A DNA stretch of 64,000 bases from CAYPYI01 sp964415085 (GCA_964415085.1 CAYPYI010000002.1:13253-77252), one strand, 5' to 3'. Shown: positions 24,557 through 33,861, numbered from the stretch's first letter. Program-made: numbers and translations. The notes: generated from the sequence alone by a model not told the origin.

Positions 24557-26207
24557 ATTCTAAAGAAAATACATAATAATAAAGTGGTTGCCCACCATAT
24601 ATCAATTCAACATCAATATCAGAATACTTATCTTCTAATATGTCTGTTAATTTTTGAGCTTTATCTTCATCTACATCTTCACCATAAAATACAGTTAGTA
24701 TTGATTTGTCTTCATCCATCATTTCATCTACTAATTCAAGAGCAATTTCTTCTAAATCCGTTCCTACTGAAACTATTTCTCCTTGTGATAGTCCAATAAT
24801 GTTATCTTTTTTAATTTTTTTACCATTTACTTCTGTATCTCTAACAGCAAAAGTTATTTCTCCAGTTTTAGTATGATTTATATATTCAACCATATTTTCA
24901 AGATTTTCTTCAGGTGATAAACTTTCATCAAATGCTATTAAAGCACCTACACCTTCAGGGATACTTGTTGTTGGTACAACAATAACATTTCTATCACTTA
25001 ATTCTTTAGTTTGATCAGCAGCCCATATAATATTTTTATTATTTGGAAGAATAAATACATTCTTACCTTCAGTAGATTCTATTGCCTTTAAAATATCCTC
25101 TGTACTTGGATTCATAGTTTGTCCGCCAGAAACAATTTTATCTACACTAAATTCTTCAAACATTTTGTCAATTCCTTTACCTGTGGAAATCGAAACAAAA
25201 GAATATTCTTTTGTAGCTTCTAATTTTTCTTCTTTTTTCTCATCAGATTCTCTTAATTGATTAAGTTCATCTTTTAATAAAACTTCTTCATGTTGATATC
25301 TCATATTATCAATTTTAATATCAGATAACTCTCCAAGTTCTAGGGCTCTTTCCATAACTTTTCCTGGATTATTTGTATGAATATGAACTTTTATTATTCC
25401 ATCCCCACCAACTACTAATAATGAGTCTGCATTTACAGCTAATTCTTCTCTTAGTGATTCTATATCACTATAATCAGTATTAATCATAAACTCCGTACAA
25501 TAACCAAATTCTATATCATCTGTATCTATGTGTTGTCTTTGTGATTTAGTTTTTTGAGTTGTATCTATAGATTCACCCTCGTATTGCTCAACACCAGCTA
25601 AAGCATTATAGCCTCCTGTTATAATGTACATAAGACCTTTTCCACCAGCATCAACTACACCTGCTTGTTTTAAAACTGGTAGCATATCTGGTGTTTTATC
25701 TAAAGTGATATTTCCATGCTCTATAACTCTTTCCAAAAATCTTAAAATATCTGTTTCTTGTCTACTTATATTTATAGCAAAATCTCCACACTCTCTTGCC
25801 ACTGTAAGTATTGTACCTTCAGTTGGTTTCATAACAGCTTGGTAAGCCATATCTGATGCTTTTTTAAATGCTAATGCAAGTGTTTCGACATTGATTTCTT
25901 TTTGACCCTTTAATCCTTCAGCAAATCCTCTACATAATTGTGATAGTATAACACCTGAGTTTCCTCTTGCACCCATCAAAGATCCTTTACTCATAGCTAA
26001 TGCAATTAAGTATGCATCATCATCATTAACACTTAAACCTTCTTTAGCTGCAGATTTAAACGTTAAAGACATATTAGTACCTGTATCTCCATCTGGAACC
26101 GGGAAAACATTTAAGGCGTTTACTTCCTCCTTATTAGCTTCTAATAATCCTGCTGCTCCTTTTAATGCTTTTTTTAATAATGCAGCATCTACTCTTTCTA
26201 TAATCAA
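24555..26207 (-). CDS. fakA: Fatty acid kinase catalytic subunit FakA / DAK2-domain protein (YloV)
   Basis: A 550-residue protein with an N-terminal DAK2 (DhaL-like) nucleotide-binding domain, seen as NVFPVPDGDTGTNM and GARGNSGVILSQL, and a C-terminal DegV-like half. With an acyl-binding FakB partner it phosphorylates exogenous fatty acids to acyl-phosphate for PlsY or PlsX. No fakB is in this window. It sits 18 bases after the Asp23-family gene, the standard yloU-yloV pair. If the fab genes are truly missing from the genome, this pathway would matter for lipid supply; that is inference. Confidence 0.92.
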   Translation of the reverse strand: MIIERVDAALLKKALKGAAGLLEANKEEVNALNVFPVPDGDTGTNMSLTFKSAAKEGLSVNDDDAYLIALAMSKGSLMGARGNSGVILSQLCRGFAEGLKGQKEINVETLALAFKKASDMAYQAVMKPTEGTILTVARECGDFAINISRQETDILRFLERVIEHGNITLDKTPDMLPVLKQAGVVDAGGKGLMYIITGGYNALAGVEQYEGESIDTTQKTKSQRQHIDTDDIEFGYCTEFMINTDYSDIESLREELAVNADSLLVVGGDGIIKVHIHTNNPGKVMERALELGELSDIKIDNMRYQHEEVLLKDELNQLRESDEKKEEKLEATKEYSFVSISTGKGIDKMFEEFSVDKIVSGGQTMNPSTEDILKAIESTEGKNVFILPNNKNIIWAADQTKELSDRNVIVVPTTSIPEGVGALIAFDESLSPEENLENMVEYINHTKTGEITFAVRDTEVNGKKIKKDNIIGLSQGEIVSVGTDLEEIALELVDEMMDEDKSILTVFYGEDVDEDKAQKLTDILEDKYSDIDVELIYGGQPLYYYVFSLE

Positions 26208-26225
26208 GTTCAGTACCTCCTTAAA

Positions 26226-26582
26226 CTATTTTCCTACTCGTATTCCTTGAACCAATACGTTTATTTTATCTACTTGTTGTCCTGTTAATTTTTCCACATT
26301 AAACTTCACTCTATCTATTATATTATCTGCTACTACAGATATTTTTACTCCATACTCTAATATAACATGTAAATCGATAATCAATTTATTCTCTTTAGTA
26401 TATACTTTTATACCTTTTGTTAAAGAGTCCCATTTAAGCAACTCAAAAAAACCATCTGTTGCGTTCTTAGCTGCCATACCTACTATCCCATAGCTCTCCA
26501 TTGCAGACACTCCTGCTATTGTAGCTATAACATTTTCCGAAATATTAATATCTCCAAGTTCTGTTTTAACTTTCGTTGGCAT
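26226..26582 (-). CDS. Asp23/Gls24-family envelope stress protein (YloU)
   Basis: A 118-residue Asp23 domain protein: GDINISENVIATIAGVSAMESYGIVGMAAK at the N-terminus and an IDLHVILEYGVKI strand. In Firmicutes the YloU member is co-transcribed with fakA (yloV) and is linked to envelope homeostasis, without a known enzymatic activity. It starts the operon behind the promoter at 26621-26649. Confidence 0.92.
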   Translation of the reverse strand: MPTKVKTELGDINISENVIATIAGVSAMESYGIVGMAAKNATDGFFELLKWDSLTKGIKVYTKENKLIIDLHVILEYGVKISVVADNIIDRVKFNVEKLTGQQVDKINVLVQGIRVGK

Positions 26583-26620
26583 AGATAATCTCCTCCTTTA
26601 TACTAATATTATATATCATT

Positions 26621-26649
26621 ATATTACATTATACAAAGGTTTTGTTCAA
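26621..26649 (-). promoter_or_regulatory. Promoter for asp23-fakA
   Basis: Minus-strand TTGAAC (26649-26644), 17-base spacer, TAATAT (26626-26621), overlapping a TATAAT three bases downstream. The same TAATATAAT arrangement occurs in the ylxM promoter. Confidence 0.55.
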
Positions 26650-26679
26650 TACAGATAAATATTAATATAAATTTTATGG

Positions 26680-26709
26680 TTGCAAAATAGGTATATGATG
26701 TGGTACTAT
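26680..26709 (+). promoter_or_regulatory. Candidate promoter for rpmB
   Basis: TTGCAA (26680-26685), 18-base spacer, TACTAT (26704-26709) on the plus strand, about 90 bases before rpmB. The remaining intergenic sequence is AT-rich without other clear signals. Confidence 0.4.
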
Positions 26710-26800
26710 AGAGTATGTTATTATTGAATTAATGATATACTTATAAAGAGATTAATGAGTATTAAGAATGATTTTTTTATGTGTTAAGGAGGTGCTTTTC

Positions 26801-26992
26801 ATGGCAAGAGGATGTGAAGTTTGTGGTAAAGGAAATATATCAGGAAACAAGGTTACTTTTTCAAATATAAAGAATAAACGTACTTGGAAGCCTAACTTAA
26901 GAAGAGTAAGGGCTGTTGTAGACGGATCAACAAAAAGAATCGACGTTTGTACGAGATGTCTTAGATCAGGAAAAGTTGAAAGAGCATTATAA
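26801..26992 (+). CDS. rpmB: 50S ribosomal protein L28
   Basis: A 63-residue L28 beginning MARGCEVCGKGNISGNKVTF, with four cysteines (CEVC near the start, CTRC near the end) marking the zinc-binding form. The start is the ATG at 26801, which has AAGGAGGTG upstream; in-frame ATGs further up precede this site and are not used. It is a monocistronic plus-strand gene divergent from the asp23-fakA operon, as in other Firmicutes. Confidence 0.96.
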   Translation: MARGCEVCGKGNISGNKVTFSNIKNKRTWKPNLRRVRAVVDGSTKRIDVCTRCLRSGKVERAL

Positions 26993-27000
26993 TTGCTATT

Positions 27001-27034
27001 AAAAAAAGCTACCATTTTATGGTAGCTTCTTTTA
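27001..27034. terminator. Bidirectional terminator between rpmB and thiN
   Basis: Hairpin AAGCTACCAT/ATGGTAGCTT between converging genes. The plus strand follows with CTTTTAATT and the minus strand with seven T, so it can stop both transcripts. Confidence 0.85.
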
Positions 27035-27040
27035 ATTCTT

Positions 27041-27676
27041 TTAATCTTTAGAAACAATTACTAATACCTCACCTTTATGGATTTGTATATCAGCAAATTC
27101 ATCTTCAATCTCATTACTTATTCCAAGAGTAGATCCATATTCTATTAAGTGTTTATCCAAAGGATATGCTACATTCTTTAAAGTTACTATGGCCCCATCT
27201 AATGTTAATGGAACTACGGATAAGTAACTGTCTTCTTTTTTATTTATTTTAAGTTTATCCTTTGTATAATAGACTACATTATTATTATCTATTATCCTAC
27301 AATCTATACCTACATTTTTAATATGTCTTAATAATAATATATTTGCAAGGCTATGATCTATTCTACTTCCCGTAACACCAACTAAAGTTATACATGTAGC
27401 TTTCTTACTTATTGCTAAGTCTACAGCTAATTCTGTATCTGTCATGTTTTTCCTCGCAGGAAATTTCATAGTTTCTATACTATTATCATGTATATATTTT
27501 ATACCTTCTGTAGTTATTGAGTCTAGATCTCCTACAACTATGTCTGGTTTTTCCTTAATTTTTAACAAATGATCTAGTCCACCATCTGCACAGATAATAT
27601 AATCACTGGAATTTGTTAGTTGTATAAGCTCACTATAATCTTTTATTTGTCCACTAGATATTACTAAAATTTTCAT
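27041..27676 (-). CDS. thiN: Thiamine pyrophosphokinase
   Basis: A 211-residue enzyme converting thiamine to TPP with ATP. Motifs: CADGGLDHLL, PDIVVGDLDSI, KNMTDTELAVD and TGSRIDHSLANI. It lies two bases after thiT, so uptake and activation of thiamine are encoded together and both fall under the TPP riboswitch upstream of thiT. In related genomes thiN usually follows rpe without thiT. Confidence 0.95.
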   Translation of the reverse strand: MKILVISSGQIKDYSELIQLTNSSDYIICADGGLDHLLKIKEKPDIVVGDLDSITTEGIKYIHDNSIETMKFPARKNMTDTELAVDLAISKKATCITLVGVTGSRIDHSLANILLLRHIKNVGIDCRIIDNNNVVYYTKDKLKINKKEDSYLSVVPLTLDGAIVTLKNVAYPLDKHLIEYGSTLGISNEIEDEFADIQIHKGEVLVIVSKD

Positions 27677-27678
27677 AA

Positions 27679-28233
27679 CTAATCATTTATCCCTGAATTT
27701 TGAATAGGCTTCCATATCAACACTAAAACAATTATTGTTAATATTAATTCCGGAATTAAATAAGTTCCATTATATATAATAGAATATATCCATGGATTTT
27801 GTGCTCCTGCATATTCTTTAAAGAATATTGCTCCTGAAGCTACATGTGATGCCATTCTTATTAATACTGCTATAGTGGAACTTAAAATTATAGCAAAATA
27901 TGCATTTTTATGACCTTTTTTTACAAAATTTGAAACAAGACCTGCTAGTCCTAATGCTCCAAAAGGTATTATATAATCAAATAAAAATTGCGCAAAATTT
28001 AAAAAATATGGTTTAAATATAAAGTGTAACAAGCCATATAAAGCTCCTACTCCAATTCCTGGAGTTACACCCCATCTTATTGCAAATATCATAATTGGAA
28101 CCATACTTCCTGCTGTTACTGATCCACCTTGTGGTGCTTGATATATAGGAAACTGACTAAGTACCATAGCCAGTGCTATCATTATTCCACCTTCTACCAG
28201 CATCCTTACATTAACACTCTTATTATTATTCAT
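27679..28233 (-). CDS. thiT: Energy-coupled thiamine transporter S-component ThiT
   Basis: A 184-residue membrane protein with about six hydrophobic helices and the ThiT/YuaJ signature (GGIMIALAMVLSQFPIYQAPQGGSVT cut to its key parts: ALAM near the N-terminus, QGGSVTAGSMVPI, then GVTPGIGVGALYG). It binds thiamine outside the cell and works with the shared ECF module (EcfA, EcfA', EcfT), not present here. The start is the ATG at 28233 because GGGGAGG lies just upstream. A longer frame would run through the riboswitch terminator. Confidence 0.92.
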   Translation of the reverse strand: MNNNKSVNVRMLVEGGIMIALAMVLSQFPIYQAPQGGSVTAGSMVPIMIFAIRWGVTPGIGVGALYGLLHFIFKPYFLNFAQFLFDYIIPFGALGLAGLVSNFVKKGHKNAYFAIILSSTIAVLIRMASHVASGAIFFKEYAGAQNPWIYSIIYNGTYLIPELILTIIVLVLIWKPIQNSGIND

Positions 28234-28246
28234 TTTATTCCTCCCC

Positions 28247-28290
28247 AAAAAAATATCCATTCCCACAAGCGCATGCTAGTAGTAATGGAT
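28247..28290 (-). terminator. Riboswitch-controlled terminator before thiT
   Basis: Minus-strand hairpin with outer arms ATCCATT/AATGGAT (28290-28284 and 28261-28255) followed by seven T that end directly at the GGGGAGG ribosome binding site. It is the expression platform of the TPP riboswitch. Confidence 0.75.
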
Positions 28291-28301
28291 TATCATTTCT
28301 A

Positions 28302-28381
28302 CACTTCCTTACGCTAGTATTATCTAGTTCAAGTTATAAGGGTCTAGATACAAATCTATCTCAGCTTTCGCTCCCCCAGTG
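28302..28381 (-). ncRNA. TPP riboswitch (THI element)
   Basis: All conserved blocks of the TPP aptamer are readable on the minus strand: CACTGGGGGAGC, then GCTGAGA, ACCCTT, GAACTAGATAATACTAGCG and TAAGGAAGTG. The ends CACT/AGTG close stem P1. It controls thiT-thiN through the terminator at 28247-28290: with TPP bound, transcription should stop. Confidence 0.95.
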
Positions 28382-28402
28382 CTTATATTCATCTGTAACT
28401 CA

Positions 28403-28431
28403 ATAGTAACATATATATATATTCTATTCAA
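28403..28431 (-). promoter_or_regulatory. Promoter for the thiT-thiN riboswitch transcript
   Basis: Minus-strand TTGAAT (28431-28426), 17-base spacer, TACTAT (28408-28403). The -35 box overlaps the last codons of rpe. Confidence 0.6.
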
Positions 28432-29077
28432 TTAAACTTTTAAACTTCTTAGTCTGTCCAACAACATCTTCTGCTTTATAAATATCACTGCCAACAACAA
28501 CCATATTAGCTCCACTATTTATAACCTCTTTTACATTGGATAATTTTATTCCACCATCTACCTCAAGTAAAATATCTCTATTAGACTCATCTATCATCCT
28601 TCGAATATTTCTAATTTTCTCATGTGATGATGGTATAAATGATTGACCACCAAAGCCCGGATTAACACTCATAACTAAAATCAAATCTAAATCATCTATA
28701 ATATACTTAAGAACATCTTCACTAGTTCCTGGATTCAATGAGATTCCAGCTTTTATTCCAAAAGACTTTATAAGTTGAATTGTTCTATGAACATGTGTTG
28801 TTGCTTCATAGTGCACAGTTATTATATCTGCACCTGCTTTATAAAAATCTTCAACATAATTTTCTGGATTTTCTATCATTAAGTGTACATCAAAAGGTAA
28901 TTCAGTTACCTCTTTGATACTTTTTATTACAGGCATACCAAAAGATATATTAGGAACATATTTCCCATCCATAACATCTAAATGGATATAATCAGCGCCA
29001 CCCTTTTCTATTTTTTTTATTTCTTCTTCTAAGTTTGCAAAATTTGCTGACAATAATGATGGTGATAATAATGCCAT
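28424..29077 (-). CDS. rpe: Ribulose-phosphate 3-epimerase
   Basis: A 217-residue TIM-barrel enzyme of the pentose phosphate pathway. Motifs: LLSANFANLEEEI, IHLDVMDGKYVPNISFG, HLMIENPE, ITVHYEAT, VMSVNPGFGGQSF and LEVDGGI, including the metal-binding His/Asp residues. The ATG begins one base after the rsgA stop, so the two are translationally coupled in the prkC-rsgA-rpe operon. Confidence 0.97.
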   Translation of the reverse strand: MALLSPSLLSANFANLEEEIKKIEKGGADYIHLDVMDGKYVPNISFGMPVIKSIKEVTELPFDVHLMIENPENYVEDFYKAGADIITVHYEATTHVHRTIQLIKSFGIKAGISLNPGTSEDVLKYIIDDLDLILVMSVNPGFGGQSFIPSSHEKIRNIRRMIDESNRDILLEVDGGIKLSNVKEVINSGANMVVVGSDIYKAEDVVGQTKKFKSLIE

Positions 29078-29078
29078 T

Positions 29079-29984
29079 CTAGTACCTCCTTGATTTTTTT
29101 ACTTCTTCCATTATAGAAATATAATTTTCATATCGTGTTTTTTCAATATTTCCTTTTAAAACATTCTCTTTAACATTACATCCTGGTTCTTTATCATGTA
29201 AACAACTTAAAAATTTACAATCTTCTCCATATTTATCTATTTCTTTAAAGTACTCTCTTACTTCAGATTCATCTTCTATAAAATCAAGTCTTAATGAACT
29301 AAAGCCTGGTGTATCCAATACATAAGAACCCTTATCTACCTCTAATAATTCAACATGTCTAGTTGTGTGTTTTCCTCTTTTAGTTTTATTACTAACCTCA
29401 CCAACCTCCAAATCAAATTTCGGATAAATTTTATTAAGTATAGATGACTTACCTGCACCAGAAGGACCAGATAAAACGGTAATATTGTCTTTTAATTCCT
29501 CTTTAATTAAATCTATACCTATATCATCTTTGCTGCTTGCCATTATTACTCTATAACCTGCGTGTTTATATATATTAGCTATTTCTTCACTCTTTAATGG
29601 ATCTAAGTCAACTTTATTAATACAAATAATCGTTTCTAATCCTTCATATTCACTCATTAAGGTAAATTTGTCTAATAACCACAAATTAATTTCAGGGTCT
29701 TTTACACTCATAACTATTATGGATTTTGTAACATTAGATACACTTGGACGTAGTAGTTCACTAGATCTATCATATATTTTTAATATATAACCTGTTTCAT
29801 CTTCATTACTAACTCTAATTTGAACTTTATCACCAACAATTGGAGTTAACTTTTCTTCACGAAATACACCTCTTGCTCTACTTTCAAATACACCAAATTC
29901 TGTCTTCACATAGTAAAATCCACCTATTCCCTTTGTGATTATGCCATCAGTTATTAATTTTTCATCATTTAAATTACTCTTCAT
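29079..29984 (-). CDS. rsgA: Small ribosomal subunit biogenesis GTPase RsgA
   Basis: A 301-residue circularly permuted GTPase that checks 30S maturation. An N-terminal OB-fold precedes the permuted GTPase: G4 NKVD, then G1 GPSGAGKSSI, T-rich switch KRGKHTTRHVEL, G3 DTPGF. The C-terminal zinc site is CKFLSCLHDKEPGC. It follows the kinase gene by ten bases, the classical prpC-prkC-rsgA-rpe order. Confidence 0.97.
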   Translation of the reverse strand: MKSNLNDEKLITDGIITKGIGGFYYVKTEFGVFESRARGVFREEKLTPIVGDKVQIRVSNEDETGYILKIYDRSSELLRPSVSNVTKSIIVMSVKDPEINLWLLDKFTLMSEYEGLETIICINKVDLDPLKSEEIANIYKHAGYRVIMASSKDDIGIDLIKEELKDNITVLSGPSGAGKSSILNKIYPKFDLEVGEVSNKTKRGKHTTRHVELLEVDKGSYVLDTPGFSSLRLDFIEDESEVREYFKEIDKYGEDCKFLSCLHDKEPGCNVKENVLKGNIEKTRYENYISIMEEVKKSRRY

Positions 29985-29994
29985 ATAACCACCA

Positions 29995-31938
29995 TTAATC
30001 CATCACTCTTGTAAATTGATATATATCATCGAATAAAACTTCAAATTCTGCACCCTTTTTGCCTCTAACAGGTATGCTTATTTCACCTTCTGCAGCTTTA
30101 TGAGTTTTATTATATACTTGAGATACATGTCCATCTTGTTTTCTGTTAATAACTATCACTGTTTCCTCTCTATCTGTAAAAGGTGTAACAGCTATATTAA
30201 AACTAGTTTCTTCTGATGATTCAGGAGCTTGTGGTGTTGTTGGTTCTTCTGTATTTTTTGGTCCCTTACTTACATACAGTTGAACACTACTTCCTTTTTC
30301 AAGTTCTACACCTTGTTTAAATGATTGCCACATTATCTTTCCAGCATCAAAATCATTACTAAATTCTTCTGTTACTTCTACTGTTAAGCCTAAATTTTTA
30401 AGAGCTTGTTTTGCTTCCTCTACAGTCATATCTGTTACTTTAGGCATAATAACTTTTTCCTCTTCCTTACCTTCACTAACTATTACCTTTACTACAGACC
30501 CTGGTTCTAAAAATGTATAAGCTGCAGGTTCTTGATTTAAAACATAGTCTTCTTGAGTTGCATCAGATGGTTTATATACAACATCTGCTACTAAGCCCGC
30601 ATCCCTTAAAATTTGTTCTGCTTCCAATAAACTTTTACTTACAACACTTGGCACCTTAATCATTTCTGCTTCTTTATTAACTATTACTTCTACAGTGAAT
30701 CCTTCTTTTACTTTCATGCCTTCATCTGTAAGTTGTTTTATAATTTCTCCATCTTCATACTTACTATCTGATAAAGTGTCTTTAATTGCTATATTTAAAT
30801 TTTTATCCTTTGCTAGCTCTTCAGCCTTATCTATATTCATTCCCACAAAATTAGGAAGTTTTATTTCTTTTGGTTTATCACTATTCAATTTAAATTTAAC
30901 AACTAGGAAAAATGATGCAGATACTACTATAAAAGCTAGTAAAATTGCCATTATAGTGGTTCTGAAACTATTTTTACCACTTTTTTTCTTTTTCTTTGGC
31001 ACAGCTTCTTCAGACCTTTCTTTTAAAGTTTTTTCTTCTATATTTGGAATTATCTGAGTTGCAAACTCATCATTTTTTTCTTTTTCTTTTATATTTACAA
31101 TAGTATTTTCATTAAACATAAGTCCTTTTAAATCCCTAATAACATCATTAATAGAGTCATATCTATTATCTTGCTTTTTAGCAACACAATTTAATATTAT
31201 ATTTTCTAGTTTGCTTGAAATTTCAGGGTTAAATTCGCTAGGTTTTGGCATATCATCTTGAATATGTTTTAAAGCAATTGCTATTGGAGTGTCACCATTA
31301 AATGGAAGCTTTCCTGTTACCATCTCAAACATAACTATCCCTAAAGAATAAATATCAGATTTTTCATCTGTATATCCGCCTCTAGCTTGTTCTGGAGATA
31401 TATAATGAACTGAGCCAAGAGCATTTGATGTCGCTGTTACAGTTGCTGATGTTGCAGCTCTAGCAATACCAAAATCTGTAACTTTAACTCTATCATCCTC
31501 AGTAATCATGATATTTTGTGGTTTTATATCCCTATGAACAATTTTATTATCATGTGCATCTTTTAAAGCTTCAGCTATTTGTAAAGCTTTTTGAATAGTT
31601 TCATTTTCTGATAACTTTCCTTTTTCTTTTATATAATCCTTAAGTGTTACTCCATCAATATACTCCATAACAATGTAATGAACAGGCTTATCATCTATAA
31701 TTTCTGTACCAACATCATAAATATTTAATATATTTGGATGAGTTAAACTTGCTGCTGCTTGAGACTCTCTTCTAAATTTTTTTACAAACTCTTCATCATT
31801 AGAAAATTCATCCTTTAGGACTTTTACTGCTACATATCTATTTAACAAATGACATTTAGCTTTATATACTTTGGCCATTCCACCTTCGCCAATTTTTTCT
31901 AAAACTTCATATCTATTGCCTAGAATTTTTCCTATCAT
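29995..31938 (-). CDS. prkC: Membrane Ser/Thr protein kinase with PASTA domains (PrkC/Stk)
   Basis: A 647-residue Hanks-type kinase. Kinase domain, about residues 10-270: GEGGMAKVYK loop, AVKVL lysine, HRDIKPQNIM catalytic loop, DFGIARA, and YISPEQARGG. A juxtamembrane stretch is followed by one transmembrane helix around 330-350 (MAILLAFIVVSASFFLVV). Three PASTA repeats face outside (each with an LPNFVG- or VPSVV-like start and ending in V..S/NKG/E), then an extra C-terminal domain. PASTA domains sense peptidoglycan fragments; targets in Firmicutes include division and wall proteins. It is co-transcribed with its phosphatase. Confidence 0.96.
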   Translation of the reverse strand: MIGKILGNRYEVLEKIGEGGMAKVYKAKCHLLNRYVAVKVLKDEFSNDEEFVKKFRRESQAAASLTHPNILNIYDVGTEIIDDKPVHYIVMEYIDGVTLKDYIKEKGKLSENETIQKALQIAEALKDAHDNKIVHRDIKPQNIMITEDDRVKVTDFGIARAATSATVTATSNALGSVHYISPEQARGGYTDEKSDIYSLGIVMFEMVTGKLPFNGDTPIAIALKHIQDDMPKPSEFNPEISSKLENIILNCVAKKQDNRYDSINDVIRDLKGLMFNENTIVNIKEKEKNDEFATQIIPNIEEKTLKERSEEAVPKKKKKSGKNSFRTTIMAILLAFIVVSASFFLVVKFKLNSDKPKEIKLPNFVGMNIDKAEELAKDKNLNIAIKDTLSDSKYEDGEIIKQLTDEGMKVKEGFTVEVIVNKEAEMIKVPSVVSKSLLEAEQILRDAGLVADVVYKPSDATQEDYVLNQEPAAYTFLEPGSVVKVIVSEGKEEEKVIMPKVTDMTVEEAKQALKNLGLTVEVTEEFSNDFDAGKIMWQSFKQGVELEKGSSVQLYVSKGPKNTEEPTTPQAPESSEETSFNIAVTPFTDREETVIVINRKQDGHVSQVYNKTHKAAEGEISIPVRGKKGAEFEVLFDDIYQFTRVMD

Positions 31939-31952
31939 TGTTTCACCTCACA

Positions 31953-32678
31953 CTATAATTTAATTACTATCGTAGTAATATTATCTTTACCACCATTGTT
32001 ATTAGCTTCTTCTATCAGTAATTTATTTATATTTTTTAAATTTTCACTACTTTTTATAATCTTATAAATTTCTTCCTCACACACCATATTTACTAGTCCA
32101 TCACTGCATATAAGTACATAGTCATTTGGAGTATAATTATATCTTAATATGTCCGGTTTGACTATATAGTTTGTTCCAACAGCTCTAGTAATCAGATTCT
32201 TTTGCGGATGATTTCTAGCTTCTTCTTTACTAATTTCACCATTCTTAATTAACTCATTAACTAAAGAGTGATCATCAGTTAGTTGTGTAATGCTGTCATC
32301 TATATAGTAAAGCCTACTATCTCCAACATGACCTATATATAGGTGTCCGGCAAATATATACAGAACAATTAAAGTTGTTCCCATCCCTTTTAAGTTTTCC
32401 TCACTTAAAGACCTACTGTGTATTGAGCTATTAGATTTATTTATAGATTCTTCAATTAAATTAATGACATCTGTATCTTTTTCAATTTTTTTATAATTTT
32501 CTTTAAATATTTTTACCACAGTATCAACGGCTGTTTGACTTGCATATTCACCGCCACTATAACCACCCATACCATCTGCTAAGATAAATAATGGCATCGC
32601 CTTATTATCTGATACATAAAATGAGTCTTGATTACTATTTCTTACTATTCCAATATCTGATAATCCTTCTGCTATCAT
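31953..32678 (-). CDS. prpC: PP2C-type Ser/Thr phosphatase (PrpC/Stp)
   Basis: A 241-residue manganese-dependent phosphatase that reverses PrkC phosphorylation. PP2C motifs: SNQDSF, LADGMGGYSGGEYAS, GTTLIVL, GHVGDSRLYY, DHSLVNE and ICSDGLVN, with the metal-binding aspartates intact. It precedes prkC by 14 bases. Confidence 0.96.
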   Translation of the reverse strand: MIAEGLSDIGIVRNSNQDSFYVSDNKAMPLFILADGMGGYSGGEYASQTAVDTVVKIFKENYKKIEKDTDVINLIEESINKSNSSIHSRSLSEENLKGMGTTLIVLYIFAGHLYIGHVGDSRLYYIDDSITQLTDDHSLVNELIKNGEISKEEARNHPQKNLITRAVGTNYIVKPDILRYNYTPNDYVLICSDGLVNMVCEEEIYKIIKSSENLKNINKLLIEEANNNGGKDNITTIVIKL

Positions 32679-32699
32679 TCTCTCACCTCTTTTGTATCA

Positions 32700-33731
32700 T
32701 TATTTATCTAAATAATCTCTTCTTAACTGTCCACAAGAAGCAGATATATCTAAACCTTTCTCACCTCTTACAGTTGCATTTACTCCTAATTTTTCTAATT
32801 TTTCTTGAAATTTATAAACCTCGGATTTTTCAGGTCTTTCCTCATTATACTCTTTTATTGGATTTAGTGAAATTAAATTGACATGAGAATTTAAACCTCT
32901 AGTTAATTCTTTCAATTTAACTGCATCCTCCTTAGAGTCATTAACATCTTTAATAAGTGTATATTCAAATGTAATTCTTCTCTTTGTTTTATCTTCATAA
33001 AACTTACAAGCTTTTATTATATCATCTATTGAATATTTTTTCCCTATTGGCATTATATCAGATCTATAACTATCTACTGGTGAATGTAGTGAAATAGATA
33101 ATGTTATAGGAATATTTTCCTCAGCTAAGTCATATATCTTTGGAACAATACCACAAGTTGATAATGTTATATTCCTATAACTTATATTATGACCTTTTTC
33201 ATCATGTATCAAATTTAAAAATCTTAATACATTATCATAATTATCCAGTGGTTCCCCACTTCCCATTAATACTATATTTGAAATTTTAACACCTAAGTCT
33301 TTTTCCATTAAATATATTTGACTTAACATCTCTGAAGGTTTTAAGTTTCTAATCAAGCCATCTTTAGTAGATGCACAAAATTTACATCCCATTCTACATC
33401 CTACCTGTGTTGAAATACATACTGAATTGCCATGGGGATACTCCATGAAAACTCCTTCAATAATATTGTTATCTTCTAATAAAAATAAATATTTCTTTGT
33501 TGCATCAAGTTTGGAATCAAATCTTTCTTGAATTTCCACTCTATTTATCTTATCTATCTTTTTGATTTTATTTCTTAATTCTTTAGAAAATACGGAAAGT
33601 TCATCTATATCATTTCCATTTTGTTCATGGAAATAAGAAAATAATTGTTTGGCTCTAAATTTTTTTTCACCAATTTCTTGAAAAAACTTTTCTAATTCTT
33701 CTAAAGACATGCTATTTAAATCTTCTATCAC
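32700..33731 (-). CDS. rlmN: Dual-specificity rRNA/tRNA adenine C2-methyltransferase RlmN
   Basis: A 343-residue radical SAM enzyme that methylates A2503 of 23S rRNA and A37 of some tRNAs. The cluster motif is CRMGCKFCAS, followed by GSGEPLDNYD, TLSTCGIVP and the C-terminal SCGQLRR containing the catalytic cysteine. The start is GTG at 33731 with AGAGGTG upstream. Its usual upstream neighbour in Clostridia, rsmB, is absent. Confidence 0.96.
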   Translation of the reverse strand: MIEDLNSMSLEELEKFFQEIGEKKFRAKQLFSYFHEQNGNDIDELSVFSKELRNKIKKIDKINRVEIQERFDSKLDATKKYLFLLEDNNIIEGVFMEYPHGNSVCISTQVGCRMGCKFCASTKDGLIRNLKPSEMLSQIYLMEKDLGVKISNIVLMGSGEPLDNYDNVLRFLNLIHDEKGHNISYRNITLSTCGIVPKIYDLAEENIPITLSISLHSPVDSYRSDIMPIGKKYSIDDIIKACKFYEDKTKRRITFEYTLIKDVNDSKEDAVKLKELTRGLNSHVNLISLNPIKEYNEERPEKSEVYKFQEKLEKLGVNATVRGEKGLDISASCGQLRRDYLDK

Positions 33732-33762
33732 ATTTACACCTCTATCATTTCTTATTCCTTAT

Positions 33763-33768
33763 ATTATA
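33763..33768 (-). promoter_or_regulatory. Extended -10 promoter for rlmN-prpC-prkC-rsgA-rpe
   Basis: Minus-strand TGGTATAAT gives an extended -10 with consensus TATAAT; the -35 region is a weak T-run. It lies about 30 bases upstream of the rlmN GTG. Confidence 0.55.
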
Positions 33769-33861
33769 CCATAAATTAGGAATATTAAAAAAATTATACC
33801 AATCATTTATTAATAGTTTATTAATTTCAAATGACTTTTTTATTAATATCCATAATATTAA

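Noticed and set aside
26752..27057. Minus-strand open frame opposite rpmB
   Set aside because: It covers rpmB, which is unmistakable as L28, and the bidirectional terminator. It has no protein family character.
28233..28266. Longer thiT from an upstream start at 28266
   Set aside because: It would translate through the riboswitch terminator stem and T tract; the ATG at 28233 has GGGGAGG.
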